NCBI RefSeq assembly: GCF_051954455.1
Contig: NZ_JBQCHS010000011.1
Span: 45,155-109,154, forward strand
DNA from: Pseudolysinimonas sp051954455
GTDB taxonomy: Bacteria > Actinomycetota > Actinomycetes > Actinomycetales > Microbacteriaceae
DNA: 64,000 nucleotides
Direction: 5' to 3'
Part shown: piece by piece, positions 41,463 to 51,618 of the stretch
Numbering within the stretch: position 1 is the stretch's first letter
Layout: every line of letters begins with the position of its first letter
Made by a program: the position numbers and the translations under genes
The notes under the pieces: model-generated
What the model was told of the DNA's origin: nothing
The model's input: only the letters and a program-made list of their open reading frames with translations
Database searches by the model: none

Positions 41463-41717
41463 ATGGCGCATGGGACCCGGCATCGAATCGAGATGCACAT
41501 CGACTGGACGCGATGCGACGGACGCGGCCTGTGCACCGAGCTCCTCCCGGAAGTGCTGGGCAGGGATGCCTGGGGCTATCCGATGGCGCGTCGGTCGGAC
41601 CCGGCGGGGCGGAGCGATCCGGTCATCCCCGGCGAGCTCGTGGAGACCGCTGCCGACGCCGTCGCGCTGTGTCCGCTCCAGGCGCTCCAGCTGCACCGCC
41701 GGGAGGTGCCTCGCTGA
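41463..41717 (+). CDS. Small ferredoxin, probably [3Fe-4S]
   Basis: 84 residues. HIDWTRCDGRGLCTELLPEVLGRDAWGYP and AADAVALCPLQALQL give the C-x5-C ... CP pattern with three cysteines, typical of actinobacterial 3Fe-4S ferredoxins. A shorter form could begin at Met 41493 (MHIDWTRCDG). It starts three bases after the NuoF-like stop and closes the redox operon. No cytochrome P450 is nearby, so its likely partners are the operon proteins. Confidence 0.85.
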   Translation: MAHGTRHRIEMHIDWTRCDGRGLCTELLPEVLGRDAWGYPMARRSDPAGRSDPVIPGELVETAADAVALCPLQALQLHRREVPR

Positions 41718-41822
41718 GACCCGGCCCCCTGAGAGGCGGGTTCGAGATCGTCCCGCCCTGAGCTCCGGTGGCCGAGGCGCCCGTACGATCGCGCTGCGGG
41801 CCGGACGAGGAGGGGAGCACCA

Positions 41823-42992
41823 GTGGACGTCCTGGGAGCGATCGGACGGGCGCTGGCGGCATCCGGCAACATGGCGTGGCAGATCCTCTGGCCGCTGATC
41901 TTCGGGTTCACCCTGTCCTCGGTGATCCAGGCGGTCGTGCGCAGATCACGTGTGACGAAATGGATGGCGGGCGCATCGGCGAAGAGCATTGCGATCGCGA
42001 GCGGCCTGGGCGCCGCCTCCTCCTCGTGCAGCTACGCCGCGGTCGCTCTGGCCCGATCGCTGTTCCGCAAGGGAGCCAGCATGGTCTCGGCCATGGCGTT
42101 CGAGATCGCTTCGACCAACCTCGTCGTCGAGCTCGGCATCATCCTGGCGCTCAGCCTCGGGTGGCAGTTCACGCTCGCCGAGTTCATCGCCGGGCCGATC
42201 ATGATCGTGATCGTCGCCGTGCTGTTCCGGCTGTGGATGCGGGGTCGCATCCTCGACGCGGCGCGCGAGCAGGCGGAGCGCGGGCGCGCCGGGTCCATGG
42301 AGGGGCACGCCGCAATGGACATGTCGGTCCAGCGCGACGGGTCGTTCCTCTCCCGGCTGCTCTCGCGCGACGGGCTCACCGCCACCTCGCAGTACTTCGT
42401 CATGGACTGGGCGGCGGTGCTGCGCGACATCGTCATCGGGTTGCTGATCGCGGGCGCCTTCTCGGCGTGGGTGCCCAAGGAGTGGCTGCAGACCGTGTTC
42501 CTCGCGAAGGATCCCACGCTCTCGTTCCTGCTGGGTCCGCTCGTCGGTCCGCTGATCGCGATGATCAGCTTCGTCTGCTCGGTCGGCAACGTCCCGCTCG
42601 CCGCCGTGCTGTGGAACGGCGGCATCAGCTTCGGCGGCGTGATGAGCTTCATCTTCGCCGACCTGATCATCATCCCGATTCTGCTGATCTACCGCCGCTA
42701 CTACGGCACCCGGGCCGCGCTGGTGATCGCGGGCACGTTCTACCTCGCCATGGCCGCCGCCGGGTATCTGATCGAGCTCATCTTCACGCCGCTCGGACTC
42801 GTGCCGCACGAGCGCCGGGCGGCGATCGTCGAGGCCACCATCAGCTGGAACTACACGACGTTCCTCGACATCGGCATGCTCCTCGTCGCCGCCTTCCTCG
42901 TGATCTGGTTCTTCCGTACCGGGGGAGGGCCCATGCTGCGCATGATGGGCGGCGAACCGGAACGCGCCTCGCACGACGTCGAGACCCCGTGA
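41823..42992 (+). CDS. UPF0718/ArsP-type permease
   Basis: 389 residues from GTG with an AGGAGGGGAG ribosome binding site. About eight helices in two halves separated by a charged loop (about 140-175). The first half has SGLGAASSSCSYAAVALARSLF, the conserved Ser/Cys segment of the family. The second repeats the pattern in FVCSVGNVPLAAVLWNGGISFGG. Members include the organoarsenical exporter ArsP, but no ars genes or metal sensor lie here, so the substrate is open. It lies about 100 bp after the ferredoxin gene and is convergent with the GMC operon. Confidence 0.82.
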   Translation: MDVLGAIGRALAASGNMAWQILWPLIFGFTLSSVIQAVVRRSRVTKWMAGASAKSIAIASGLGAASSSCSYAAVALARSLFRKGASMVSAMAFEIASTNLVVELGIILALSLGWQFTLAEFIAGPIMIVIVAVLFRLWMRGRILDAAREQAERGRAGSMEGHAAMDMSVQRDGSFLSRLLSRDGLTATSQYFVMDWAAVLRDIVIGLLIAGAFSAWVPKEWLQTVFLAKDPTLSFLLGPLVGPLIAMISFVCSVGNVPLAAVLWNGGISFGGVMSFIFADLIIIPILLIYRRYYGTRAALVIAGTFYLAMAAAGYLIELIFTPLGLVPHERRAAIVEATISWNYTTFLDIGMLLVAAFLVIWFFRTGGGPMLRMMGGEPERASHDVETP

Positions 42993-42999
42993 GCCGTCG

Positions 43000-44627
<1,628 letters not shown>

Positions 44628-44631
<4 letters not shown>

Positions 44632-45278
44632 CGCGTCCGCCCGGCGGGGTCGTCGTGGGGGCGTGAGTCGCGGACCTCGAACGGCTCACGGCGGTCGACC
44701 CCGAGATTCTTGTAGCCGCGCGGGTATGCCGGACCCGAGAATCCGATCTCGTTCCAGGCTTCGGGGTGGGAGTAGAAGGCCGTGGCGGCGTAGCGGGTCC
44801 AGAGACTCCAGACATACCGCGCGGGCATCCCGTGCCAGCGATCGTCGGCGGACTGAACCCGCGCGATCAGATCGTGACGCTGCTTCTCGGACGCCGACGA
44901 GAAGTCGTCGGAGCCAGCCTCGCGAGCGTCCGCGTCCAGGGCGGCGAGCGTGTCGCGCCACGCCTGGTCGTCTACCGGCATCGAGTCGTAGTGCCACCCG
45001 TCCGTCTGCGTCTCGGCCAGGCGTCCGTCGATGATTCGGATTACGTCGGGCAGAGGTTCGCCCGGGCGATCGCGCAGATCCAGGAGGTCGGCGAGGAGCG
45101 CACGCGCCGCGGCCTCCTCCGCGGGGGTGAAGAACCGCATCGGAGGCGGTTCGACCGTCCGCGCCACCACGACCGCGCGCGTCACGTCATCCCAGTGACG
45201 GCTCTGGTCCATCACGTCGAACCCGGGGAAGCGGGAGACGCGCTCGGCGGCGCCGTCCGGAAGCCCTGAGGCGCTCAT
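44628..45278 (-). CDS. Gluconate 2-dehydrogenase subunit 3 family protein
   Basis: 216 residues. Small subunit that pairs with GMC dehydrogenases. It has the MRFFTPAEEAAARALLADLLD start of the conserved domain, then IDGRLAETQTDGWHYDSMP and YVWSLWTRYAATAFYSHPEAWNEIGFSGPAYPRGYKNLGVDRREPFE, which is the most diagnostic part. It is sandwiched by 4-base overlaps between the membrane protein gene and the GMC gene, indicating one complex. Confidence 0.85.
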
Positions 45279-45742
45279 CGCTCGCGCCTCAGCACGGCTG
45301 CCAGCAACCCCATCCCGCCGACGAGCGTCACCAGCAGCGGCGCCATCAGGGGTGGCCCCATCTCCATGTTGTAGCGGAAGTTCTTCCAGCCCCCGGGCTT
45401 CTGCCCGATTCCGCGGGCGTGAAGGACCGTGCCCTGCAGCCCGTTGGCGACGATGACCGCCGACGCGGCGGGCAGCACCGTCTTCGCGGCGCTTCTACTG
45501 CGGTACCCGGCGACCGCGGCGACGGCGCCGACCGGTCCGACGACGATCGGCGCCCACATCCAACGGTTCCCGAAGCTGGCCTTGTCATGCTCGAAGAAGA
45601 TCTCCGCCGTGGTCACGACGGCTCCCACGGCGGTCAGGCCGGCGAGCAGGCGTTCGAAGCGGCCGCGGCGGACGTTGCGGACTTCGCGCAGAGGGTGCCG
45701 GACCGTCCGGATCAGGAAGGGCTGGCGGGAGCGGCGCGTCAT
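45275..45742 (-). CDS. Small membrane protein of the GMC operon
   Basis: 155 residues from Met 45742, chosen because a CACGAT -10-like box lies six bases upstream. Met 45784 would add 14 residues with an odd Cys/His content. Four hydrophobic segments are seen, among them LLAGLTAVGAVVTTAEIFFEH and APLLVTLVGGMGLLAAVL. No family known. It probably anchors or electronically links the GMC dehydrogenase to the membrane in place of the cytochrome c subunit of proteobacterial gluconate dehydrogenases (inference). Confidence 0.65.
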   Translation of the reverse strand: MTRRSRQPFLIRTVRHPLREVRNVRRGRFERLLAGLTAVGAVVTTAEIFFEHDKASFGNRWMWAPIVVGPVGAVAAVAGYRSRSAAKTVLPAASAVIVANGLQGTVLHARGIGQKPGGWKNFRYNMEMGPPLMAPLLVTLVGGMGLLAAVLRRER

Positions 45743-45802
45743 CCCTCCATCGTGTGCGCAGACGCAACCTGTGCAATGCTGCACGAACTGCGTTCAGGCG
45801 AC

Positions 45803-46294
45803 TCAGAGCCCGAGGACGAGGAGATCGCGCGCGGACGGCTCTCCCGCCGCGACGGCGAACCGCTCGAGCGCCTCGGTGAGCGCGTGGCGATCGGCGGCCG
45901 GCATCCCCGCCAGGATGCGGCGGATCTCGCGACGGCGTCGTTGCGAGACCTGGTCGACGATGTGCTCCCCTTGCGGCGTGAGATCGATGAGCACCTCGCG
46001 GCGGCTGTCGGGGCTGGCGCGGCGCACGATCCAGCCGCCGTCGACCATACGGTCGATGAAGCGGCTGAAGGTCGACGGGTTGACGTCCATCGCCTGCGCC
46101 AGCGCTCCCATCCGTTGGGCGCCGCCGGTGCGCAGGACCACGAGCACGCGGAACTGGGGGAGGGTGACGTCCTCGAGAGCGTCGGCCAGCGAGCTCGCGA
46201 CCACGCCCAGCAGGGCGCGCGAGGCGACCAGCGCGGCGTCCGCGGCGCGATCCGCATCCGTCGTCGCGTGATGCGTCGTCTCGGGTCCCGTCAC
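45803..46294 (-). CDS. MarR family transcriptional regulator
   Basis: 163 residues from GTG 46294 (GAGGGG ribosome binding site). A GTG at 46321 is an alternative. Winged helix-turn-helix: LPQFRVLVVLRTGGAQRMGALAQAMDVNPSTFSRFIDRMVDGGWIVRRASPDSRREVLI. It lies just upstream of the GMC operon on the same strand and near the divergent F420-type/CtaG promoters. Dyads with TTGCR half-sites at those promoters are possible operators. Confidence 0.85.
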   Translation of the reverse strand: MTGPETTHHATTDADRAADAALVASRALLGVVASSLADALEDVTLPQFRVLVVLRTGGAQRMGALAQAMDVNPSTFSRFIDRMVDGGWIVRRASPDSRREVLIDLTPQGEHIVDQVSQRRRREIRRILAGMPAADRHALTEALERFAVAAGEPSARDLLVLGL

Positions 46295-46327
46295 CGCATT
46301 CCCCTCACCTCGTGCCGCCACTCCACC

Positions 46328-46786
46328 CTAGGCCGGGACGTCGTCCGCCCATTCGAGGGCGACGAGCGGGATCTCGGGACGGGCCTCGCCTCGCGCGTGT
46401 GCCATCGCGCCCTGGAGATGCCGCCACGCCGAGGGATGGATGGTGCTGTACCTCCGGAGCACCCGCTCGGCGGCCGCCGCATCGAGGAATCGCGGATGCG
46501 CCGCCCGCCGGCGAGTCCGCCCGACCGTGACGAAGGCGACCCCGTTCGCTTCGAGATTGCGGTACCACTGGGCTCCGCGGCCGAAGCCGGACGCGACGAT
46601 GATGCCGTCCTCGTCGGCCTGGACGCTCTCGAGCGCCACGAACCGGGGGGCGCCCGAGACCCGTCCCCGATGCTCGAGGAGCAGGACCCTGCCGCCGAAC
46701 AGCCATCCGAGTCCCACGCGGAGAAGCGGGATCGCCGCCCGGACGAGCCACCGGGTGCGCAGCAGCCGCGCGATCAGGCGATCCAT
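46328..46786 (-). CDS. Nitroreductase-family deazaflavin (F420)-dependent oxidoreductase
   Basis: 152 residues. The Ddn-like split beta-barrel family binds F420 and reduces quinones or other substrates. Characteristic segments are LLLEHRGRVSGAPRFVALESV, GIIVASGFGRGAQWYRNLEANGVAFVTVGRTRRRAAHPRFL, and AAERVLRRYSTIHPSAWRHLQ. N-terminal helix LIARLLRTRWLVRAAIPLLRVG is amphipathic and may touch the membrane. It starts 45 bp from the divergent ctaG-like start at 46832. Confidence 0.82.
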   Translation of the reverse strand: MDRLIARLLRTRWLVRAAIPLLRVGLGWLFGGRVLLLEHRGRVSGAPRFVALESVQADEDGIIVASGFGRGAQWYRNLEANGVAFVTVGRTRRRAAHPRFLDAAAAERVLRRYSTIHPSAWRHLQGAMAHARGEARPEIPLVALEWADDVPA

Positions 46787-46815
46787 CACGTCGCCTTGCC
46801 GATTCGATGCATGAA

Positions 46816-46828
46816 TGCAAACATTGCA
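46816..46828. promoter_or_regulatory. TGCAA-N3-TTGCA dyad at the ctaG promoter
   Basis: TGCAAACATTGCA overlaps the likely -10 box AACATT (46820-46825), which is six bases before ATG 46832. A regulator bound here would block that promoter. Confidence 0.4.
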
Positions 46829-46831
46829 GAG

Positions 46832-47842
46832 ATGCATATGACGGCGCCACCCCCGCCGATGCCCGGGCCGACCATGTCCGGAGCCATGTGGATGCCCTCG
46901 GCGCCACCCACGACGGCCCGGCTGCTCGCGGTGCACCTCCAGCCGATCCCGGTTCTGCCGGCGCTCGCGGTGCTGCTTCTGGCGGCCTACGTCCTGGGCG
47001 TCGTGGTCCTCCGTCGTCGTGGCGATCGCTGGCCCGTCACCCGGATCGTGTGGTGGGGGGCCGGCGTCGTCTCGATCCTCGCGGTCACCGCCACGGGTGT
47101 CGACGGCTACGGCATGGAGCTCTTCAGCGTGCACATGGTCCAGCACATGGTGCTCGGGATGCTGACGCCCCTGCTGCTCGTCATGGGCGCGCCCGTGACC
47201 CTGCTGCTGCGCTCGCTCTCCGCCGGCGGGACCGGGCGGCGCGCGGTCCGGCGCGCGGTGCTGCGAGTGCTGCACTCCCGGACGGTGCGGGTGGTGACCC
47301 ACCCCGTGGTCGTCGTGGCGCTGTTCCTGTTCAGCCTCTACGGCCTCTACTTCACGCCGATCTTCGACGCCCTGATGGCGACGATGTGGGGCCACAACCT
47401 CATGCTGATCCACTTCCTCCTCGTGGGCGGGCTCTACTTCTGGCGGGTGCTCGGGGTGGACCCGGTGCCGCAGCCCCGTCGCGCGATCGTCGGTCCCACC
47501 ATGCGCCGGGTCCTGGAGCTCGCCGCGACCATCCCGTTCCACGCCTTCTTCGGCGTCGCGATCATGATGTCGACCGGTCTCATCGTGCGCTTCTACGCCC
47601 ACGCGCCCGCCGGATGGGGGGTGGATGCGCTCGCCGATCAGCGCACCGGCGGTGGCATCGCCTGGGGCCTGACCGAACCGCCCACCCTGCTGGTCCTCGC
47701 GATCATGTTCTGGCAGTGGCAGCGTTCCGACGCGCGGGCCGCCGCGCGCGTCGGACGGGCCCGCGCCCGGGAGGAGGCCGAGCTCGCCGCGTACAACGCG
47801 CAGCTCGCCCGGCTGGCGGAGCGGGATCGGACCGCCGCATGA
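46832..47842 (+). CDS. CtaG-type cytochrome c oxidase assembly protein
   Basis: 336 residues if started at ATG 46832 (leaderless spacing from AACATT). ATG 46811 and 46838 are alternatives. Seven helices of the CtaG/Caa3 assembly family are visible, with a Met/Pro-rich N-terminus, MELFSVHMVQHMVLGMLTPLLLVMGAPVTLLLR, MWGHNLMLIHFLLVGGLYFWRVLGVDP, and FHAFFGVAIMMSTGLIV. His- and Met-rich helices suit copper delivery to oxidase CuB. It heads an operon with CcdA-like and SCO/TlpA genes. A CtaG/CopD-type copper protein is the alternative. Confidence 0.85.
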   Translation: MHMTAPPPPMPGPTMSGAMWMPSAPPTTARLLAVHLQPIPVLPALAVLLLAAYVLGVVVLRRRGDRWPVTRIVWWGAGVVSILAVTATGVDGYGMELFSVHMVQHMVLGMLTPLLLVMGAPVTLLLRSLSAGGTGRRAVRRAVLRVLHSRTVRVVTHPVVVVALFLFSLYGLYFTPIFDALMATMWGHNLMLIHFLLVGGLYFWRVLGVDPVPQPRRAIVGPTMRRVLELAATIPFHAFFGVAIMMSTGLIVRFYAHAPAGWGVDALADQRTGGGIAWGLTEPPTLLVLAIMFWQWQRSDARAAARVGRARAREEAELAAYNAQLARLAERDRTAA

Positions 47843-48660
47843 TCCAGTACGCCCTGCTGGTCGGGATGCTCGCCGCCTTCAATCCGTGCGGGGCGCCCCT
47901 GCTGCCCGCGTATCTCGGGTTGTTCTCGCTGTCCGACGGCGGCGGATCGACGATCGGTCGCACCGCCGATGGCCTGCGCGCCGGCTCGATGATGAGCCTC
48001 GGCTTCCTGGCCGTGTTCGCCGCCGTCGGGCTCCCGCTTTCGGCGCTCGCCGCCGGACTGCGCCACATCTCACCCGAGGTCACCGCCCTCCTCGGCGTCG
48101 GCATCGTCGTCGCCGCGATCATCACCCTGCGCGGGGGTGCCGTGCGCCTCCCGGGCCGGTTGCTGCGCCTCCGCGGCGGGCGCGGGGCCGGAGCCATGGT
48201 GTCGTTCGGGATGCTCTACGCGATCGGGTCGCTCAGCTGCGAGCTCCCCCTCTTCATCGCGGCCACGAGCATCGCGTCCACCCGAAGCTGGGTCACCTCG
48301 GTGCTCGCCGTCGCGGCGTACGCGGTCGGGATGGGCCTCGTCGTGATGACCCTCAGCGTCGTCGTCGCGGTGTCGGGGCATCGCGCCCGCCGCATGCGTC
48401 TCGCGCGGCGGTGGGTGCGCCCTGTCGCGGCGACGGTCTCCATCGCCGCGGGCCTCTTCGTCACCGCCGTCGCGATCGCCGAGATCGCGGACCCGTCGCT
48501 CGCCGAGCGGCTGACCCAGCCGTTCCTGAGCGGTCAGACCGCGCTCGACGGGGCCGTGTCGACCGGGCCGGTGTGGTGGGCGACCGGCCTCGCGGTCGGG
48601 CTCGCGCTGCTCGTGGTCATACGGCTCGCGACCATGCGGAAGGCCGACGGTCGTGCCTGA
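47839..48660 (+). CDS. CcdA/DsbD-type transmembrane thiol carrier
   Basis: 273 residues, six or seven helices. The CcdA core starts at once: ALLVGMLAAFNPCGAPLLPAYLGLFS, with the conserved NPCG cysteine. The second redox Cys is in YAIGSLSCELPLFIA. It carries reducing equivalents from cytoplasmic thioredoxin to extracytoplasmic thiol proteins, here most likely the SCO/TlpA protein encoded next. ATGA overlap with the ctaG-like gene and an 8-base overlap downstream. Confidence 0.87.
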   Translation: MIQYALLVGMLAAFNPCGAPLLPAYLGLFSLSDGGGSTIGRTADGLRAGSMMSLGFLAVFAAVGLPLSALAAGLRHISPEVTALLGVGIVVAAIITLRGGAVRLPGRLLRLRGGRGAGAMVSFGMLYAIGSLSCELPLFIAATSIASTRSWVTSVLAVAAYAVGMGLVVMTLSVVVAVSGHRARRMRLARRWVRPVAATVSIAAGLFVTAVAIAEIADPSLAERLTQPFLSGQTALDGAVSTGPVWWATGLAVGLALLVVIRLATMRKADGRA

Positions 48661-49807
48661 GGTGCGCGCGCGCCGCGGGGCCGCCGCCCTGCCGTGGATC
48701 GCGGCCGCCGGCGGATGCCTCGTCGTCGCCGTGATCTTGGTCGCGGCGTTCCTCTCGGCCCCCGCCCCGGCCGCCTTCGCCGCCGGGATCACCCCGGCGA
48801 GCGCATCGCTCATCGAGCTGCAGCAGACGCCGCACCCCACGGCGGCCCCCGACTTCTCGCTCACGGATCAGCACGGATCGACCCTCGACCTGCGTCGGTT
48901 CCGCGGCCGGTCCGTCGTGTTGACCTTCAACGACGACGAGTGCACCGACCTGTGCACGCTGCTCGCCGAGGACGTGCTCGCGGCGGATCGCGACCTCGGC
49001 AGCCACGCCTCCGACGTCGCCTACGTCTCGGTCAACGCCAACCCGTTCCACACGGGGGTCGAGGACGTCCGGCGATGGACGGACCAGCACGGCCTGCGGA
49101 GCACGGGCAACTGGTACTACGGCACCGGGTCGGCAGCGACCCTGGCGCGCGTCGCGCAGCGGTACGGATGCGACATCGAAGCGGACCGCGCGACGGGCGA
49201 CGTCGTGCACTGCACCACGATCTGGTTCATCGACCCGAACGGCCACGAGCAGGCCGTCGGCAGCTTCGGCTCCGACTCCGCCGACACGGCGCCGTTCGCA
49301 CACGCGATGGCGCAGATGGCGGCGGACCTGACCGGGGAGCAGCCGGCCGTGGCCGGGCCCTCGCTCGGCGCCCCCGCGCGCGGCGACGCCGAGGTCGGCG
49401 ACACCGCGCCCGCTCTCGACCTCGCTCTCGCGGCGGGTCCACCGCCTCCCTCGACCGGGTATCGCGTCGTCGACTTCTTCTCCAGCACCTGCACCGCCTG
49501 CCGCCCGCAGCTCGGCGCCCTCGAGACCGAGCAGGCACGGCTCGGGGCGAAGGTCGCGATCGTGGGCGTCGACGTCGACGATCAACCGGCGGCGGCTCGA
49601 TCGCTGGCGGCGGCCACCCATGCGAGCTTCTCGGTCCTCGACGACCCGCAGGGGGCCGCCGCCGGTGCGTGGACGGTGTCGGCGCTGCCGACGCTCGTCG
49701 TTCTCGACCCGTCCGGCAAGGTCGTCATCCGGCACACCGGCGCGATGACGGTCGACCAGCTCGACTACGTCCTGAAGGACATCGACCCGGCACTGCAGCA
49801 GCAGTGA
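48653..49807 (+). CDS. Fused SCO1-like copper chaperone and TlpA-like thioredoxin
   Basis: 384 residues from GTG. N-terminal signal-anchor (AALPWIAAAGGCLVVAVILVAAFL). A SCO1/SenC domain spans about 65-220: PDFSLTDQHGSTLDLRRFRGRSVVLTFNDDECTDLC with the CxxxC copper site, YVSVNANPFHT, and VVHCTTIWFIDPNG. A thioredoxin/TlpA domain spans about 245-384: VVDFFSSTCTACRPQL with CxxC, VGVDVDDQPAAARS, and VSALPTLVVLDPSGKVV. Fusion of the copper chaperone with its reductant fits the CcdA and CtaG neighbours. Confidence 0.88.
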   Translation: MPEVRARRGAAALPWIAAAGGCLVVAVILVAAFLSAPAPAAFAAGITPASASLIELQQTPHPTAAPDFSLTDQHGSTLDLRRFRGRSVVLTFNDDECTDLCTLLAEDVLAADRDLGSHASDVAYVSVNANPFHTGVEDVRRWTDQHGLRSTGNWYYGTGSAATLARVAQRYGCDIEADRATGDVVHCTTIWFIDPNGHEQAVGSFGSDSADTAPFAHAMAQMAADLTGEQPAVAGPSLGAPARGDAEVGDTAPALDLALAAGPPPPSTGYRVVDFFSSTCTACRPQLGALETEQARLGAKVAIVGVDVDDQPAAARSLAAATHASFSVLDDPQGAAAGAWTVSALPTLVVLDPSGKVVIRHTGAMTVDQLDYVLKDIDPALQQQ

Positions 49808-51618
49808 GCGCGTCGGCTCAGCGGCGGGACGACGGCTACGTCGTCGACCTCGCGGACTACGCCGCCCTCGGCGACGGCCGGACCATCGCGCTCGTCGCGC
49901 GGGACGGCCGCGTCGACTGGCTGCCCGCTCCGCGAGCGGACAGCGCGCCCGTCTTCGCCGCGCTTCTCGACAGCCGGACCGGCGGCTTCGTCGAGCTCGC
50001 GCCGAGAGACGCGTTCACCTCCGAGCGACGCTACGAGGAGGGCACCAACGTCCTCCGGACCCGCTTCCGCACCGCGACCGGCGAGGTGGAGATGACCGAC
50101 GCGCTCTCGGTCGGGACCGGTCAACCACTGCCGTGGACCCAGCTGACCCGCCGCGTGGAGGGCGTGCGCGGTCAGGTGCCTATGGCGTGGCGCATCCGGC
50201 CGGGCGACATCCGCTCCTCATCTCCCGTCCGACTGGTCACGTCGGGCCCGACCGCGGTGCTGAGGGTCGGCGACTCCCAGATCGGCGTCACCGGCATCGC
50301 GCACGGTCCCGCGGCGCCGGACTCCGACGCGGGGGAGCTCGTCGGCGCGTTCGAGACCGCGGCGGGCTCCCATCACCTCGTCTGCGCGGTGATCGGCGAC
50401 GGTCAGCCGCTGCACCTGCCCGATCCCGAGTGGGCGGACGGCTCCATCGAGCGCACCGTGGCGGCGGACCGCGTCTGGTCGGACTCCTTCACCACGACGG
50501 GCCCGTGGGCGGACGCCGTGCGCCGGAGCGCCCTGGCCCTCCGCCTCCTCGTCCAGCGCGACGACGGGGGGATCCTCGCCGCCGGCACCACCTCGCTTCC
50601 GGAGTCCCGGCGCGGCGGCAAGAACTGGGACTACCGCTTCGCCTGGGTGCGCGACCTCGCCTTCTCGGTGGACGCCATGCTCGACTTCGGCGCGCGTGAG
50701 GAGACCCACGCGGCCATCGCGTGGCTGGTGGGGGCGCTCGAGTCGGACGGTCACCGTGCACCCGTGTACTTCCGGGTCGACGGCAGCCGCGACGACGGCC
50801 GCCCGCGGCGGCTGTCCGCCCCCGGGTGGCAGGGGATCGGCCCGGTCGTGAGCGGCAACCGGGCTTCCGGGCAGGTCCAGCTGGGCGTCTACGGCGAGGT
50901 CCTCGCGCTGCTCGCGCGCGACGTGCGCGGCGGCAGCGTGCTCGACGAGGGCACCGCCCGCCTGATCCGCATGTTCGCCGACGAGATCTGCCGGCGCTGG
51001 CGGCGACCCGACTCGGGCATGTGGGAGCTCCCGCGTCGACGCCAGCACGTCGCCAGCAAGATGACCGCCTGGCAGGGGCTGGGGGCGGCGATCTCGATGG
51101 CGGAGGCGGGCGCCCTGGACGTGGTGGAGCCGACCGTCGACCGATGGCGCGAGCAGCAGGGCCTCATCCGCTCATGGGTGTCCGTCCACGGCTGGTCGGA
51201 CGCGCGCGGCAGCTACCTGATGGACCCCCGGACCGGTCGGCTGGACGCCGCGGTGCTCCTGCACGCGCGAAGCGGCTTCGATCGGGGGGCGCGGATGTCG
51301 CGCACCGTCGACGCGATCCGCGACGAGCTGGGCTCCGGTCCTCTCGTCTACCGCTACAGCGGCATGCGCGAGGAGGAGGGCGGCTTCGTGGCGTGCAGCT
51401 TCTGGCTGGCCGAGGCGATGGCGTCGCTCGGCCGTCTCGACGAGGCGCGTCGGCAGATGGACGAGACGGTCCGGCTCGCCAACGATGTCGGCATCTACGC
51501 CGAGATGGTGGACGAGGAGGGCGCCTTCCTCGGCAACATCCCCCAGGCCCTCAGCCACCTCTCGCTCATCCAGGCCGCCTCGACGATCGCCGCCGCGGAG
51601 GCCGGGATTCTGCGTTGA
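49804..51618 (+). CDS. Glycoside hydrolase family 15 protein (glucoamylase/trehalase-like)
   Basis: 604 residues from GTG (GTGA overlap). Cytoplasmic, no signal. N-terminal beta-domain (DYAALGDGRTIALVARDGRVDWLPAPR) and (alpha/alpha)6 catalytic domain: TTSLPESRRGGKNWDYRFAWVRD, RRPDSGMWELPRRRQHVASKMTAWQGL with the likely acid Glu, and EMVDEEGAFLGNIPQALSHLSLIQAA at the end. The family includes glucoamylases and actinobacterial trehalases. Its coupling to a copper/cytochrome-assembly operon has no obvious metabolic reason. The 3' end overlaps the convergent ClC gene by 53 bases. Confidence 0.88.
   Translation: MSASAQRRDDGYVVDLADYAALGDGRTIALVARDGRVDWLPAPRADSAPVFAALLDSRTGGFVELAPRDAFTSERRYEEGTNVLRTRFRTATGEVEMTDALSVGTGQPLPWTQLTRRVEGVRGQVPMAWRIRPGDIRSSSPVRLVTSGPTAVLRVGDSQIGVTGIAHGPAAPDSDAGELVGAFETAAGSHHLVCAVIGDGQPLHLPDPEWADGSIERTVAADRVWSDSFTTTGPWADAVRRSALALRLLVQRDDGGILAAGTTSLPESRRGGKNWDYRFAWVRDLAFSVDAMLDFGAREETHAAIAWLVGALESDGHRAPVYFRVDGSRDDGRPRRLSAPGWQGIGPVVSGNRASGQVQLGVYGEVLALLARDVRGGSVLDEGTARLIRMFADEICRRWRRPDSGMWELPRRRQHVASKMTAWQGLGAAISMAEAGALDVVEPTVDRWREQQGLIRSWVSVHGWSDARGSYLMDPRTGRLDAAVLLHARSGFDRGARMSRTVDAIRDELGSGPLVYRYSGMREEEGGFVACSFWLAEAMASLGRLDEARRQMDETVRLANDVGIYAEMVDEEGAFLGNIPQALSHLSLIQAASTIAAAEAGILR

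Noticed and set aside
40233..41717. A complete respiratory complex I or Rnf cluster
   Set aside because: Only a NuoF-like subunit and a small ferredoxin are present, with no NuoE, NuoG or membrane subunits.
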